NCBI RefSeq assembly: GCF_017639205.1
Contig: NZ_CP071139.1
Coordinates: forward strand, 2,868,001-2,932,000
DNA from: Streptomyces nojiriensis
GTDB lineage: Bacteria; Actinomycetota; Actinomycetes; Streptomycetales; Streptomycetaceae
Length of the DNA: 64,000 bases
Reading direction: 5' to 3'
Shown here in pieces: positions 46,840 to 55,122 of the stretch; the first letter of the stretch is position 1; the number at the start of each line of letters is the position of its first letter. The position numbers and the translations under genes are program-made. The notes below the pieces were generated by a model. The model had not been told where the DNA came from and made no database searches. It saw nothing but the letters and a program-made list of their open reading frames with translations.

Positions 46840-48165
46840 ATGGCGGTCCCCGAGACGACCGACGAGCAGCGCGCCGAGCAGATCCTCGACGTGTTCGACA
46901 CCGCGTTCGGTGAGCTGCTCGCCGCCGACCCCGCTGCCTTCCAGGTCAAATTCCGCAAGATGGCGGCTTCGGCCTTCGCCTTCTACCGGGGTACCGCCTG
47001 CCTCTTCTACTCCGACCTGGAGCGGGACCGGCACGGCGGGCCGTTCCTGGACGAGCGGACGGGCCGGGTGTGGATCCACGGCGACCTGCACGCCGAGAAC
47101 TTCGGCACGTACATGGACTCCAACGGTCGGCTGATCTTCAACGTCAACGACTTCGACGAGGCCTACGTCGGCCCCTTCACCTGGGACCTGAAGCGGTTCG
47201 CCGCCTCCGTCGCCCTGATCGGCTACACCAAGGCGCTCAGCGACGACCAGATAAGCGAGCTCGTGCGGATCTACGCCGGTGCCTACCGGGAGCGGATCCA
47301 CCGGCTGGCCGCGGGCGCCAAGAACGAGGAGGTGCCCTCCTTCACCCTGGACACCGCGGAGGGCCCGCTGCTGGACGCGCTGCGCTCGGCCCGTTCCCGG
47401 ACCCGCTTCTCCCTGCTGGACTCCATGACGGAGATACGCGACTACGAGCGCCGCTTCACCTCCGGCGGGGGCTCCATCGAGCTGGACGCCGCCACCCGGT
47501 ACAAGGTGCTGGCCGCCTTCGACGGGTACCTGGAGACCCTCCCCGACGAGTCCCTCGTGCGCCCGGACTCCTACCGGGTCAAGGACGTGGTGGGGCGCCG
47601 GGGCGTCGGCATCGGCTCCGCGGGCCTGCCCTCCTACAACATCCTGCTGGAGGGGCACAGCGACGCGCTGGAGAACGACGTCGTGATCTACCTCAAGCAG
47701 GCGCAGACCCCGGCGGCCTCCCGGCACATCACGGACCGGGCGGTGCGGGAGTACTTCCAGCACGAGGGGCACCGCACGGTCATCTCGCAGCGCGCCCTGC
47801 AGGCGCACGCCGACCCGTGGCTGGGCTGGACGGAGCTGGACGGGGCCGGGCAGCTGGTGGCGGAGGTCTCCCCGTACGCGGTGGACCTGGACTGGTCGGA
47901 CCTGGACGACCCGGAGGAGATCGCGGCCGTCGTCGCCGACCTCGGCCGGGCGACCGCGACCATGCACGCGTCGGCCGACGAGGCCGAGAGCGGTCAGTCC
48001 CTGGTGCCCTTCTCCACCGAGCGGGCCATCGACGCGGCGATCGCCGCCGACGAGGAGGGCTTCGCGGAGCTGCTCGTGGACTTCGCCCACGCGTACGGGG
48101 CCCGGGCGCGCGCCGACCACCAGATCTTCGTGGACCTCTTCCGTAACGGGCGTCTCACTCCCTGA
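46840..48165 (+). CDS. DUF2252 family protein
   Basis: 441 residues from ATG at 46840, chosen for AGGAGG seven bases upstream over the GTG at 46819. DUF2252 proteins have a kinase-like (APH/choline kinase-related) look: MAASAFAFYRGTACLFYSDL, WIHGDLHAENFGTYMDSNGR (HGDxHxxN catalytic-type loop), and FNVNDFDEAYVGPFTWDLKR (DFD metal-binding-type motif). The C-terminal half has YLKQAQTPAASRHI and GQRALQAHADPWLGW-type segments. The reaction is unknown; the motifs suggest phosphotransfer. Stands alone, diverging from dnaE across 173 bases. Confidence 0.88.
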   Translation: MAVPETTDEQRAEQILDVFDTAFGELLAADPAAFQVKFRKMAASAFAFYRGTACLFYSDLERDRHGGPFLDERTGRVWIHGDLHAENFGTYMDSNGRLIFNVNDFDEAYVGPFTWDLKRFAASVALIGYTKALSDDQISELVRIYAGAYRERIHRLAAGAKNEEVPSFTLDTAEGPLLDALRSARSRTRFSLLDSMTEIRDYERRFTSGGGSIELDAATRYKVLAAFDGYLETLPDESLVRPDSYRVKDVVGRRGVGIGSAGLPSYNILLEGHSDALENDVVIYLKQAQTPAASRHITDRAVREYFQHEGHRTVISQRALQAHADPWLGWTELDGAGQLVAEVSPYAVDLDWSDLDDPEEIAAVVADLGRATATMHASADEAESGQSLVPFSTERAIDAAIAADEEGFAELLVDFAHAYGARARADHQIFVDLFRNGRLTP

Positions 48166-48190
48166 ACGCCTGTTCCACAGGAACGCATGG

Positions 48191-48196
48191 CACACT
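48191..48196 (+). promoter_or_regulatory. -10-like hexamer, possible leaderless start
   Basis: CACACT ends seven bases before the ATG at 48204, the same spacing as the better hexamers at 28797, 37349 and 53401. GAGG directly before the ATG is too close for a ribosome site. Weak match at the first base. Confidence 0.25.
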
Positions 48197-48203
48197 CGCG
48201 AGG

Positions 48204-48890
48204 ATGGACATTTCCGGGACGGGACTCAGGGGACTGCGGGCCGCGCTGTTCAGCGCGCTCGTCGTACTGCTCTCCTCGGGCTCGCACGTCCTGATGTCCC
48301 AGGTCCCGCTGCCGCGCACGCTGGTGGCCGGGGCCTTCGCGGGTGTGTTCGCGATCGCCTACGCCCTCGCGGGCCGCGAACGGGGCTTCGGCCCCATCGC
48401 CGGGCTGCTCGTACCGCTGGAGCTGGCCGCCGACACGGTCTTCACCACCGGCCAGCACCTCTGCTACGGCCCGGCCGGCGGACCCGTCGCGGGCCCGCTG
48501 CGCGCCATGGGCCTGGACGCCCTGTGCGGCGGCACGCCGGTGGGCGGGCCGCTGACCGAGGTGACCGGCCCGGCCGACGCGGCCGCGCTGCTGTCCTCGC
48601 CGGGGCCGTACACGCCCTGGCTGCTGCTCGGCGCCCATGTCTCGGTCGGACTGCTGGCCGCCGCCTGGCTGCGCCACGGTGAGCGGGCCCTGGGCCGGCT
48701 GCTGCGGGCGGTGGCCGCCTTCGCGTTCCGGCCGCTGCTGCTGGCGGCGGCTTCGGTCGCGGTGGCCTGCGGGCCGGCGCGGGCGCTGCCGCGGTCGCTC
48801 CGCTCGGCCGCCGGGGCGCGCACCCGCTTCCCGGCACACTCCGTGGGACGGCGGGGACCCCCCGTGCTCGGCGCGCTCGCCCGCGCCTGA
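48204..48890 (+). CDS. Membrane protein, function unknown
   Basis: 228 residues from ATG at 48204. Hydrophobic segments: LRAALFSALVVLLSSGSHVL, TLVAGAFAGVFAIAYALAG, FGPIAGLLVPLELAADTVFT, PWLLLGAHVSVGLLAAAWL and AFRPLLLAAASVAVACGPA. A Cys pair lies in the extracellular loop (QHLCYGPAG and DALCGGTP). The end is Arg-rich (RSLRSAAGARTRF). No domain recognised. It lies 45 bases before the DsbA-like gene, so co-expression and a link to redox or export are possible but not shown. Confidence 0.75.
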   Translation: MDISGTGLRGLRAALFSALVVLLSSGSHVLMSQVPLPRTLVAGAFAGVFAIAYALAGRERGFGPIAGLLVPLELAADTVFTTGQHLCYGPAGGPVAGPLRAMGLDALCGGTPVGGPLTEVTGPADAAALLSSPGPYTPWLLLGAHVSVGLLAAAWLRHGERALGRLLRAVAAFAFRPLLLAAASVAVACGPARALPRSLRSAAGARTRFPAHSVGRRGPPVLGALARA

Positions 48891-48935
48891 CGCACGTACG
48901 GCAGTCCCTTCCACACGTCACACCCCACGGAGATC

Positions 48936-49733
48936 ATGATGAGTTCACGCAACAGCCACGCGAACAAGGCAGCGGCCCGCGAGCGTCTGCGCGCCGAGCG
49001 CGAGGCCCAGGCCAAGAAGGACAAGGTGCGCCGCCAGGTGATCGTGGCGGGCGGGGTCGTGGCCGCGCTCGCCGTGATCGGCGGCATCGCCTACGGGGTC
49101 ATGCAGGCCAACCAGCCCGGCCACTGGGAGAAGGCTGCCAAGGCCGAGCTGGTCAAGCCGAAGAACAGCGAGGGCGAGGACGGCACCACGGTCGTCATCG
49201 GCAAGCCCGACGCCAAGAAGACCCTGGAGCTGTACGAGGACTCGCGCTGCCCGGCCTGCGCCGCCTTCGAGCAGGCGGCCGGCGAGCAGGTCAAGAAGGA
49301 CGTGGACGCGGGCAAGTACAAGCTCCAGTACATCGGCGCCACCTTCATCGACAACGCCGTCAAGGGCGAGGGCTCGAAGAACGCGCTGAGCGCCCTGGGC
49401 GCGGCGCTGAACGTCAGCCCGCAGGCCTTCCTCGACTACAAGGCCGCGCTGTACTCCAAGGACCTGCACCCCGAGGAGAGCGTCGACAGCTTCGCCAAGG
49501 ACGACTACCTGCTGAAGGTCGCGGACACGGTCCCGGCGCTCAAGGGCAACGCCGAGTTCAAGAAGGCCGTCGAGGACGGTACGTACGACCGGTGGGCGCT
49601 GGAGATGTCGAAGTCCTTCGACAAGTCCGGGGTGAAGGGCACGCCGACCCTGAAGATGGACGGCAAGAAGATCGAGACTCCGCAGACGGCGGAGCTGTTC
49701 ACGGCGGCGATCGACAAGGCCCTGCAGGGCTGA
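48936..49733 (+). CDS. Membrane-anchored DsbA-like thioredoxin-fold protein
   Basis: 265 residues from ATG at 48936 (ATG at 48939 equally possible; GGAG upstream). Basic N-terminus, one membrane segment at about 34-56 (VIVAGGVVAALAVIGGIAYG), then a thioredoxin-4 domain with RCPAC (Cys105, Cys108) and the cis-Pro loop GTPTLKMDG. Likely disulfide exchange on exported proteins. Layout and motif positions match the protein at 20660-21616, but this one lacks the Ser/Gly-rich tail. Followed by a strong terminator. Confidence 0.88.
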   Translation: MMSSRNSHANKAAARERLRAEREAQAKKDKVRRQVIVAGGVVAALAVIGGIAYGVMQANQPGHWEKAAKAELVKPKNSEGEDGTTVVIGKPDAKKTLELYEDSRCPACAAFEQAAGEQVKKDVDAGKYKLQYIGATFIDNAVKGEGSKNALSALGAALNVSPQAFLDYKAALYSKDLHPEESVDSFAKDDYLLKVADTVPALKGNAEFKKAVEDGTYDRWALEMSKSFDKSGVKGTPTLKMDGKKIETPQTAELFTAAIDKALQG

Positions 49734-49776
49734 TCCCGGGGCAATCCGGAAATCACCGTCCGGATGGGCCGCCTCG

Positions 49777-49811
49777 AAGGGCGGGCGAACTCCCAGAGTT
49801 CGCCCGCCCTT
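49777..49811 (+). terminator. Hairpin terminator after the DsbA-like gene
   Basis: A perfect 14-base stem (AAGGGCGGGCGAAC) with a 7-base loop followed by TT, 44 bases after the stop codon. Confidence 0.88.
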
Positions 49812-49849
49812 TGCATTCCCGCACCTGGCCCGGCTGGTGTACCCGTCGG

Positions 49850-49855
49850 TAATGT
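49850..49855 (+). promoter_or_regulatory. -10-like hexamer close to the phosphatase start
   Basis: TAATGT ends eight bases before the GTG at 49864 with no ribosome site between, consistent with a leaderless mRNA. No PHO box is recognised in the preceding gap, so phosphate control is not supported. Confidence 0.35.
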
Positions 49856-49863
49856 GATCATCC

Positions 49864-51525
49864 GTGACCAGTCAACTCACCTCTTCCCAGTCCGCGGCAA
49901 CTCCCCGCCGCCGCACGGTCGTTCTGGCCGCCGCGGCCACCGCCGCACTGGCCCCCCTCACCTCACTGGGCGCCTCGGCCGCCCACGCGGCGGGCACCGC
50001 GCCCGCCTTCCTCCACGGCGTCGCATCGGGCGACCCGCTGCCCGACGGCGTCCTGCTGTGGACCCGCGTCACCCCGACCCCCGAGGCCGTCCCCGGCTCC
50101 GGAATAGGCCCGGCCACCCAGGTGAGCTGGGAAGTGGCGGCCGACAAGGGCTTCTCCCGCATCGTCGGCTCCGGCACCGTCACCGCGAGCGCCGCCACCG
50201 ACCACACGGTCAAGGTGGACGTACGCGGACTCCAGCCGCAGACGCCGTACTGGTACCGGTTCACCGCCGGCGGCACCTCCTCCCCCGTCGGGCGCACCCT
50301 GACCACCCCGGCTCACGAGGCGACGACCGAGGGGGTCCGCTTCGGCGTGGTCTCCTGCGCGAATTGGGAGTCCGGCTACTTCTCCGCCTACCGCCACCTG
50401 GCGGCCCGCACGGATCTGCACGCGATCCTGCACCTGGGCGACTACATCTACGAGTACCAGTCCGGGGGATACCCGGAGGCGAAGTACGTCGTACGCCCGC
50501 ACGAGCCGAAGCACGAGATCGTCTCGCTCGCCGACTACCGCACGCGCCACGGCAAGTACAAGACGGATGCCGACCTCCAGGCCCTGCACCACGCCCACCC
50601 GGTCATCGCCATCTGGGACGACCACGAGTTCGCCAACGACAGCTGGGCCGGCGGCGCCGAGAACCACACCCCGGGGGTCGAGGGCGAGTGGGCGGCCCGC
50701 GCCGCCGCCGCCAAGCAGGCGTACTTCGAGTGGATGCCCGTACGCGCCTCCATCGCGGGCACCGTCTACCGACGGCTGCGCTTCGGCACCCTCGCCGACC
50801 TGCACCTGCTGGACCTGCGTTCCTTCCGCTCGCAGCAGACCAAGGTCGGCAGCGGCTCGGTGGACGACCCGGAGCGCACCATCACCGGGCGCGCCCAGCT
50901 GGACTGGCTCAAGTCGGGCCTCGCGGGCTCGGAGGCGACCTGGAAGCTGGTCGGCACCTCGGTGATGATCTCGCCGGTGGCCTTCGGCTCGCTTCCCGCG
51001 CACCTGCTGAAGCCGCTGACCAAGCTGCTCGGCCTGCCCGAGGGCGGCCTCGCGATCAACGTGGACCAGTGGGACGGCTACACGGACGACCGCAAGGAGC
51101 TGCTGGGCCACCTGAAGGACCGGGGCGTCAAGAACACCGTGTTCCTGACCGGTGACATCCACATGGCCTGGGCGAACGAGGTCCCGATGAACATGGCCAC
51201 GTACCCGGGCTCGGGCACGGCGGCGACCGAGTTCGTGGTCACCTCGGTGACCTCCGACAACCTCGACGACATGCTGCACGTCCTGCCGGACACCCTCTCG
51301 CTGGTCGCCGAGTCGGCCATCAAGGCCGCCAACTGGCACGTGAAGTGGCTCGACATGGACGCGCACGGCTACGGCGTGCTGGACGTGACGGCGGAGCGCT
51401 CGCAGATGGACTACTACGTGGTGTCCGACAAGCGGCAGCCGGGCGCCACCTCCGCCTGGAGCCGGTCGTACCGGACGCTGAACGGGACCCAGAAAGTCGA
51501 TCGGGTGTACCAGCCGGTGCGCTGA
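49864..51525 (+). CDS. phoD: Secreted PhoD-type alkaline phosphatase
   Basis: 553 residues from GTG at 49864. Tat signal peptide: [19 protein letters not shown], with cleavage near AHA about residue 42. PhoD-like N-terminal domain ([20 protein letters not shown]), then the metallophosphatase core: [34 protein letters not shown] (Asp metal ligand), [13 protein letters not shown] (NDxxx-type ligands), [15 protein letters not shown] with metal-binding His. The family uses Fe3+/Ca2+ and cleaves phosphodiesters and monoesters outside the cell. Complete length. Monocistronic between two terminators. Confidence 0.92.
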   Translation: MTSQLTSSQSAATPRRRTVVLAAAATAALAPLTSLGASAAHAAGTAPAFLHGVASGDPLPDGVLLWTRVTPTPEAVPGSGIGPATQVSWEVAADKGFSRIVGSGTVTASAATDHTVKVDVRGLQPQTPYWYRFTAGGTSSPVGRTLTTPAHEATTEGVRFGVVSCANWESGYFSAYRHLAARTDLHAILHLGDYIYEYQSGGYPEAKYVVRPHEPKHEIVSLADYRTRHGKYKTDADLQALHHAHPVIAIWDDHEFANDSWAGGAENHTPGVEGEWAARAAAAKQAYFEWMPVRASIAGTVYRRLRFGTLADLHLLDLRSFRSQQTKVGSGSVDDPERTITGRAQLDWLKSGLAGSEATWKLVGTSVMISPVAFGSLPAHLLKPLTKLLGLPEGGLAINVDQWDGYTDDRKELLGHLKDRGVKNTVFLTGDIHMAWANEVPMNMATYPGSGTAATEFVVTSVTSDNLDDMLHVLPDTLSLVAESAIKAANWHVKWLDMDAHGYGVLDVTAERSQMDYYVVSDKRQPGATSAWSRSYRTLNGTQKVDRVYQPVR

Positions 51526-51546
51526 TCGACCGTCAATTCTTCTGCA

Positions 51547-51582
51547 ACATGGGGCGTCTGGTACATACCAGGCGCCCCATGT
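51547..51582 (+). terminator. Hairpin terminator after the phosphatase gene
   Basis: A stem of about 16 pairs (ACATGGGGCG, one T-G wobble, CTGGT) with a 4-base loop starts 21 bases after the stop. Flanking CTTCTG and CAGAAG can extend it. No U-tract. Confidence 0.8.
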
Positions 51583-51616
51583 GCGTCAGAAGCAACAAAT
51601 CTTTTACGTAAGCCAC

Positions 51617-51645
51617 TTGACCTGAATATGTCATGCACACATAAG
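51617..51645 (+). promoter_or_regulatory. Probable promoter of the M43 metalloprotease gene
   Basis: TTGACC at 51617-51622 and CATAAG at 51640-51645 are separated by 17 bases in an unusually AT-rich patch. A symmetric CTGAAGA-AGA-TCTTCAG follows at 51657-51673 and could be an operator. A C-rich tract made of CCACC units (51677-51711) leads to the ribosome site GAGGAG. Confidence 0.5.
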
Positions 51646-51722
51646 CTTCGCGCCAGCTGAAGAAGATCTTCAGGCCACCACCCCCCACCCACCCCCCACC
51701 ACCCCCCACGCGAGGAGCACAC

Positions 51723-52718
51723 GTGCGCGCCGTTGCCCGCATATCCCCCCTTCTCCGCCGCCGCCTGATGGGCACGGCGGTTCTGGCCGGAACCCTGGCC
51801 TTCACCCCGCTCGCGGCCCCCACCACGCTCGCGGCCTCCAAGTCCGCCGAGGTCTGCGCCGACCAGCCCGCCGCCTCCGGCGCCGCCAACGCCCGCGTCG
51901 CCCGCGCCCACGACGAGCACGCGGACGAGCCCAACGCGATCAGCGACGCGCAGGCGAAGGCCATGGACGCCGACCTCAAGGCGAAGCTGGACAAGGCCCT
52001 CAAGAACCAGCCGCAGCGCAGCCTGGCGGCCGCCGAGGCCGTCGTGAACATCCCCGTGTACTTCCACGTCGTGCACTCCGGCACCACCGGGAAGCTGACG
52101 GCCACGGACGTCGGCAAGCAGCTCGCGGTCCTCAACGCCGCCTACGGCGGCCAGGGCACCGGCAACGTCAACACGAACTTCCAGTTCACCCTGGCGGCCA
52201 CCGACTACACGGACAACGCCGCCTGGTACAACCTGGCTTCCGGCTCCCAGGCCGAGAAGGACATGAAGAACACCCTGCGCAAGGGCGGCCCGGGCGCGCT
52301 CAACCTGTACACCGCCAACCTCTCCGGCGGCCTGCTCGGCTGGGCGACCTTCCCGACGTCCTACGCCTCCAGCCCGAAGATGGACGGCGTGGTCGTGCTC
52401 GACAGCTCGCTGCCGGGCGGCTCCTCGGCCAACTACAACGAGGGTGACACCGCCACCCACGAGGTCGGCCACTGGCTGGGGCTCTACCACACCTTCCAGG
52501 GCGGCTGCAGCGGCAACGGCGACTACGTCTCCGACACCCCGGCCGAGAAGAGCGCCGCGTACGAGTGCCCGACCGGGCGCGACAGCTGCGCGAGCAAGCC
52601 GGGCGTGGACCCGATCCGCAACTTCATGGACTACACGTACGACTCCTGCATGTACCAGTTCACCGCCGGCCAGGTCGCTCGCATGTCGAGCAGCTGGACC
52701 GCGTACCGCGCGGGCTGA
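51723..52718 (+). CDS. Secreted zinc metalloprotease, M43 (pappalysin) type
   Basis: 331 residues from GTG at 51723, with GAGGAGC six bases upstream. Signal peptide: [20 protein letters not shown], cleavage probably after LAA or TLA near residue 38. A helical propeptide-like stretch follows (about 40-110, [17 protein letters not shown]). The catalytic domain starts [11 protein letters not shown]; the extended zinc motif [13 protein letters not shown] is at about 246 and the Met-turn lies in [11 protein letters not shown]. Cysteines in GGCSG, YECPTG, DSCAS and DSCMY likely pair. No C-terminal extra domain. Extracellular protein degradation is expected. Confidence 0.9.
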   Translation: MRAVARISPLLRRRLMGTAVLAGTLAFTPLAAPTTLAASKSAEVCADQPAASGAANARVARAHDEHADEPNAISDAQAKAMDADLKAKLDKALKNQPQRSLAAAEAVVNIPVYFHVVHSGTTGKLTATDVGKQLAVLNAAYGGQGTGNVNTNFQFTLAATDYTDNAAWYNLASGSQAEKDMKNTLRKGGPGALNLYTANLSGGLLGWATFPTSYASSPKMDGVVVLDSSLPGGSSANYNEGDTATHEVGHWLGLYHTFQGGCSGNGDYVSDTPAEKSAAYECPTGRDSCASKPGVDPIRNFMDYTYDSCMYQFTAGQVARMSSSWTAYRAG

Positions 52719-52730
52719 CCTCCCGACGAC

Positions 52731-52766
52731 AAGGGCCCGGTCCGGCATCCGCCGGGCCGGGCCCTT
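52731..52766. terminator. Bidirectional terminator between the protease and hydrolase genes
   Basis: An outer 10-base perfect stem (AAGGGCCCGG) plus an inner CCGGC/GCCGG stem with a 4-base loop. It starts 12 bases after the protease stop and ends 12 bases from the end of the convergent hydrolase gene. Confidence 0.88.
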
Positions 52767-52778
52767 CCGTCTTCGCGC

Positions 52779-53348
52779 CTACAGGCTGTCGAGGAAGCCG
52801 ATGGCGACCTTCCAGAGCTGCTCGGCGGCCTCGGCGTCGTAGTCGTCCAGCTCCGGGTCGGTGAACAGGTGCCCGGCACCGGGGTAGCTGTGGACCTCCA
52901 CATCGGCCCCGGCCCGCTGCATCCGCAGGTACCAGGCCGTCAGCCAGTCGTGCGGCTCGAAGGGATCCGGGTCCGCGATGTGCAACTGCACGGGCAGCTC
53001 GTCCACCGAGGCGCCGTCCTCCAGGTCCGCGGTCCCGTGCAGGAGCAGCAGCCCGCGCGCCTTCTCGTCGGCCATCGCCAGGTGCTGGGCGAGCGAACCC
53101 CCGAAGGAGAAGCCCGCGTAGACCAGTCCCCGGTCCGAGTAGGGGGCGGAGGCCAGCACCGCGCGCTTCAGCAGTTCGTCACGGCCGATCTCGTCCTGGT
53201 GGGCCATGCCCTCCTCGACGGTCCCGAAGGTGCGTCCCTCGAAGAGATCCGGCACCTGGACCTGGTGCCCGGCCGCGCGCAGCCGGTCGGCCGCCGCGTG
53301 CACCGCGGGCCGCAGCCCGTACGTCGAATGGAAAAGCATGATGTTCAT
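52779..53348 (-). CDS. Dienelactone hydrolase-family protein
   Basis: 189 residues from ATG at 53348; GGAGG is only one base away from it, so the in-frame ATG at 53339 (spacing ten) may be the true start. Alpha/beta hydrolase of the DLH branch: LFHSTYGLRPAVHAAADRLR, VQVPDLFEGRTFGTVEEG, nucleophile elbow YAGFSFGGSLAQHL with Ser81 where classical dienelactone hydrolases have Cys, catalytic Asp in IADPDPFEP, and His in SYPGAGHLFTDP. Probably a carboxylic ester hydrolase of unknown substrate. Confidence 0.87.
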   Translation of the reverse strand: MNIMLFHSTYGLRPAVHAAADRLRAAGHQVQVPDLFEGRTFGTVEEGMAHQDEIGRDELLKRAVLASAPYSDRGLVYAGFSFGGSLAQHLAMADEKARGLLLLHGTADLEDGASVDELPVQLHIADPDPFEPHDWLTAWYLRMQRAGADVEVHSYPGAGHLFTDPELDDYDAEAAEQLWKVAIGFLDSL

Positions 53349-53400
53349 GCCTCCATCGTGCCAGCCGCCGAGGACGAGCCGCCTGCGGACCGCTTCCCGC

Positions 53401-53406
53401 TACGTT
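53401..53406 (+). promoter_or_regulatory. -10-like hexamer, probable leaderless start
   Basis: TACGTT ends seven bases before the ATG at 53414 with no ribosome site between. Confidence 0.4.
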
Positions 53407-53413
53407 CGTACCC

Positions 53414-54457
53414 ATGGAGATGGAGAACGTCCTGCGCCCCGTCACGGTCATCGGCGGCGCACTGGTCGCCACCCTGATCGCGGGCTGGCTGCTCGACCTG
53501 CTGCTGCGCCGGGCCGACGCGCGGCACACCGAGACCCCCTTGTGGGGCCTGCTGCGCCGCTGCCGGCTGCCCTTCCAGGTCGTCCTGTGCGCCTCGCTGC
53601 TCAGAGCCTCCTACCGGTGGGCCGGGATCCTGCCCGACCACGCCTTCGGCGTCGGCCGGTTCCTCACCCTGGTCCTGATCGCGTCCGCGGCCTGGCTCGC
53701 GGTGCGCATCGCGACGGCCGTGGTCGACTCGGCGTACGCGCGCTACGCGGCGGCGACCGAGGACGAGGCCCGGGTACGCCGGGTCCGCACCCAGGTCACG
53801 CTGATCCAGCGGGTGGTCACGGCGGTGCTGGTCGTGGTCGCGGCGGCGGCGATGCTGCTGACCTTCCCCCCGATGCGTACGCTCGGCGCCTCGCTGCTGG
53901 CCTCCGCGGGCGTCCTCGGCATCGTGGCGGGCATCGCCGCCCAGGCCTCGCTGGGCAACCTGTTCGCCGGCCTCCAGATCGCCTTCGGCGACACCGTCCG
54001 CATCGGCGACACGGTGGTGGTCGACCAGGAGTGGGGCCGGGTCGAGGAGATCACCCTGACCTTCCTGACGGTCCGCACCTGGGACGAGCGGCGCATCACG
54101 ATGCCTGTGTCCTATTTCACGAGCAAGCCGTACGAGAACTGGTCGCGCGGCGGTGCGCAGATGACCGGCACGGTCTTCTGGCACCTGGACCACAGCGCGC
54201 CGATCGACCTGATGCGGGAGCGGCTCCAGCACGTCCTGGCGGAGATCCCGGAGTGGGACGGCCGCGGCGGCGGGCTGGCCGTGACGGACACCACACCGCA
54301 CACGGTCCAGGTCCGCGCGGTGGTCACGGCGAAGGACGGCGACGACCTCTGGACGCTGCGCTGCGCGGTCCGCGAACGCCTGATCACCTGGCTGGTGGCC
54401 GAGCACCCGTACGCCCTCCCCCACATCGCCACGGCCCCGGCCGCGGAGGCCCTCTAG
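53414..54457 (+). CDS. Small-conductance mechanosensitive channel (MscS family)
   Basis: 347 residues from ATG at 53414. Four membrane segments: PVTVIGGALVATLIAGWLLD, LPFQVVLCASLLRASYRWAG, FLTLVLIASAAWLAVRIATA and VVTAVLVVVAAAAMLLTFPP. Then the pore helix SAGVLGIVAGIAAQASLGNL, with the Gly/Ala pattern of MscS TM3, leads to the beta domain (FAGLQIAFGDTVRIGDTVVV, GRVEEITLTFLTVRTWDERR) and ends with IPVSY-like MPVSYFTSKPYENWSR. Releases solutes on hypo-osmotic shock. Its stop lies in the first unit of a 12-base tandem repeat. Confidence 0.93.
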   Translation: MEMENVLRPVTVIGGALVATLIAGWLLDLLLRRADARHTETPLWGLLRRCRLPFQVVLCASLLRASYRWAGILPDHAFGVGRFLTLVLIASAAWLAVRIATAVVDSAYARYAAATEDEARVRRVRTQVTLIQRVVTAVLVVVAAAAMLLTFPPMRTLGASLLASAGVLGIVAGIAAQASLGNLFAGLQIAFGDTVRIGDTVVVDQEWGRVEEITLTFLTVRTWDERRITMPVSYFTSKPYENWSRGGAQMTGTVFWHLDHSAPIDLMRERLQHVLAEIPEWDGRGGGLAVTDTTPHTVQVRAVVTAKDGDDLWTLRCAVRERLITWLVAEHPYALPHIATAPAAEAL

Positions 54458-54480
54458 GAGGCCCTCTAGGAGGCCCTCTA
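54445..54480. repeat. Three tandem copies of a 12-base unit across two stop codons
   Basis: GGAGGCCCTCTA occurs three times in a row. The first copy contains the MscS stop (TAG at 54455-54457) and the third supplies the TAG stop of the convergent TetR gene (54478-54480). Each unit contains an in-frame TAG, so slippage keeps both genes closed. Confidence 0.9.
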
Positions 54481-55056
54481 AAGGAGCGCGGCCGCGCACT
54501 CCTCGGCGAGGTCCTCGGCGTGCGGCGGCAGCGGGCCGCCGGCGCGCAGGTGGCGGCGGACGACCGAGAGCGGGAGGTCGATCAGGGCCAGGGTGACGCG
54601 GTCCCGGTCCTGGGGCCCGGTCGCGCCGAGCGCGGCGGCGAGGGTGCCGATGGCGGCGTACACCCGCTGGTTGCCGGCATCGGCCCGGCCGGTGTGCTCC
54701 TCGGACCAGCCGGCGCGACCGAACTCCCACGGGCCGTAGAGCAGGAGGGCGGCCTCCTCGGGATGGGCGCGGCTCCACCCCACGACGTGCCGGGCGGCCG
54801 CACGGGCGGCCCGGCGGGGGTCGGTGTCGCTGTGCAGGCTGGCGAAGTAGCCCTCCTGGAAGCGCTCCACGCTGCGCAGCCACACCTCGGCGAGCAGAGC
54901 GCTGCGCCCGGCGAAGCGGTGGTACATGGAGCCGCTGGGCGCGCCGATCGCCTGGGCCACGGCGGACATGGTCACGCCGCCCGGCCCGGCGGAGGCGGCC
55001 AGCCGGACGGCGGCGTCGAGGATCTGGTCGGTGTCGAAGCGGGGTGGTCTCGCCAT
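54478..55056 (-). CDS. TetR-family transcriptional regulator
   Basis: 192 residues from ATG at 55056. N-terminal helix-turn-helix: DTDQILDAAVRLAASAGPGG, VTMSAVAQAIGAPSGSMYHR with recognition helix SGSMYHRF, then FAGRSALLAEVWLRS. The C-terminal ligand domain has HPEEAALLLYGPWEFGRAGW. It is divergent from the SRPBCC gene at 55123, and a perfect 26-base palindrome separates them, so it very probably represses that gene and itself. Ligand unknown. Confidence 0.94.
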   Translation of the reverse strand: MARPPRFDTDQILDAAVRLAASAGPGGVTMSAVAQAIGAPSGSMYHRFAGRSALLAEVWLRSVERFQEGYFASLHSDTDPRRAARAAARHVVGWSRAHPEEAALLLYGPWEFGRAGWSEEHTGRADAGNQRVYAAIGTLAAALGATGPQDRDRVTLALIDLPLSVVRRHLRAGGPLPPHAEDLAEECAAALL

Positions 55057-55077
55057 GAATCAGAGAGTACCCTCCAA

Positions 55078-55103
55078 ATTATTAGAGAGCCCTCTCTAAT
55101 AAT
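55078..55103. promoter_or_regulatory. Perfect palindromic operator between TetR and SRPBCC genes
   Basis: ATTATTAGAGAG followed by CC and its exact complement makes a perfect 26-base inverted repeat, strikingly AT-rich for this genome, 21 bases upstream of the tetR start and 19 bases upstream of the SRPBCC start. Size and symmetry match TetR-family operators. Confidence 0.85.
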
Positions 55104-55122
55104 GTGATGGGGAGGACCTTCC

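Noticed and set aside
49738..49863. PHO box upstream of the phosphatase gene
   Set aside because: I looked for the GTTCACC-type direct repeats expected for PhoP control and saw none; only a -10-like hexamer is visible.
54445..54480. Possible attachment or recombination site from direct repeats
   Set aside because: The 12-base units are a simple tandem array at gene ends; no integrase, tRNA gene or flanking foreign DNA is present.
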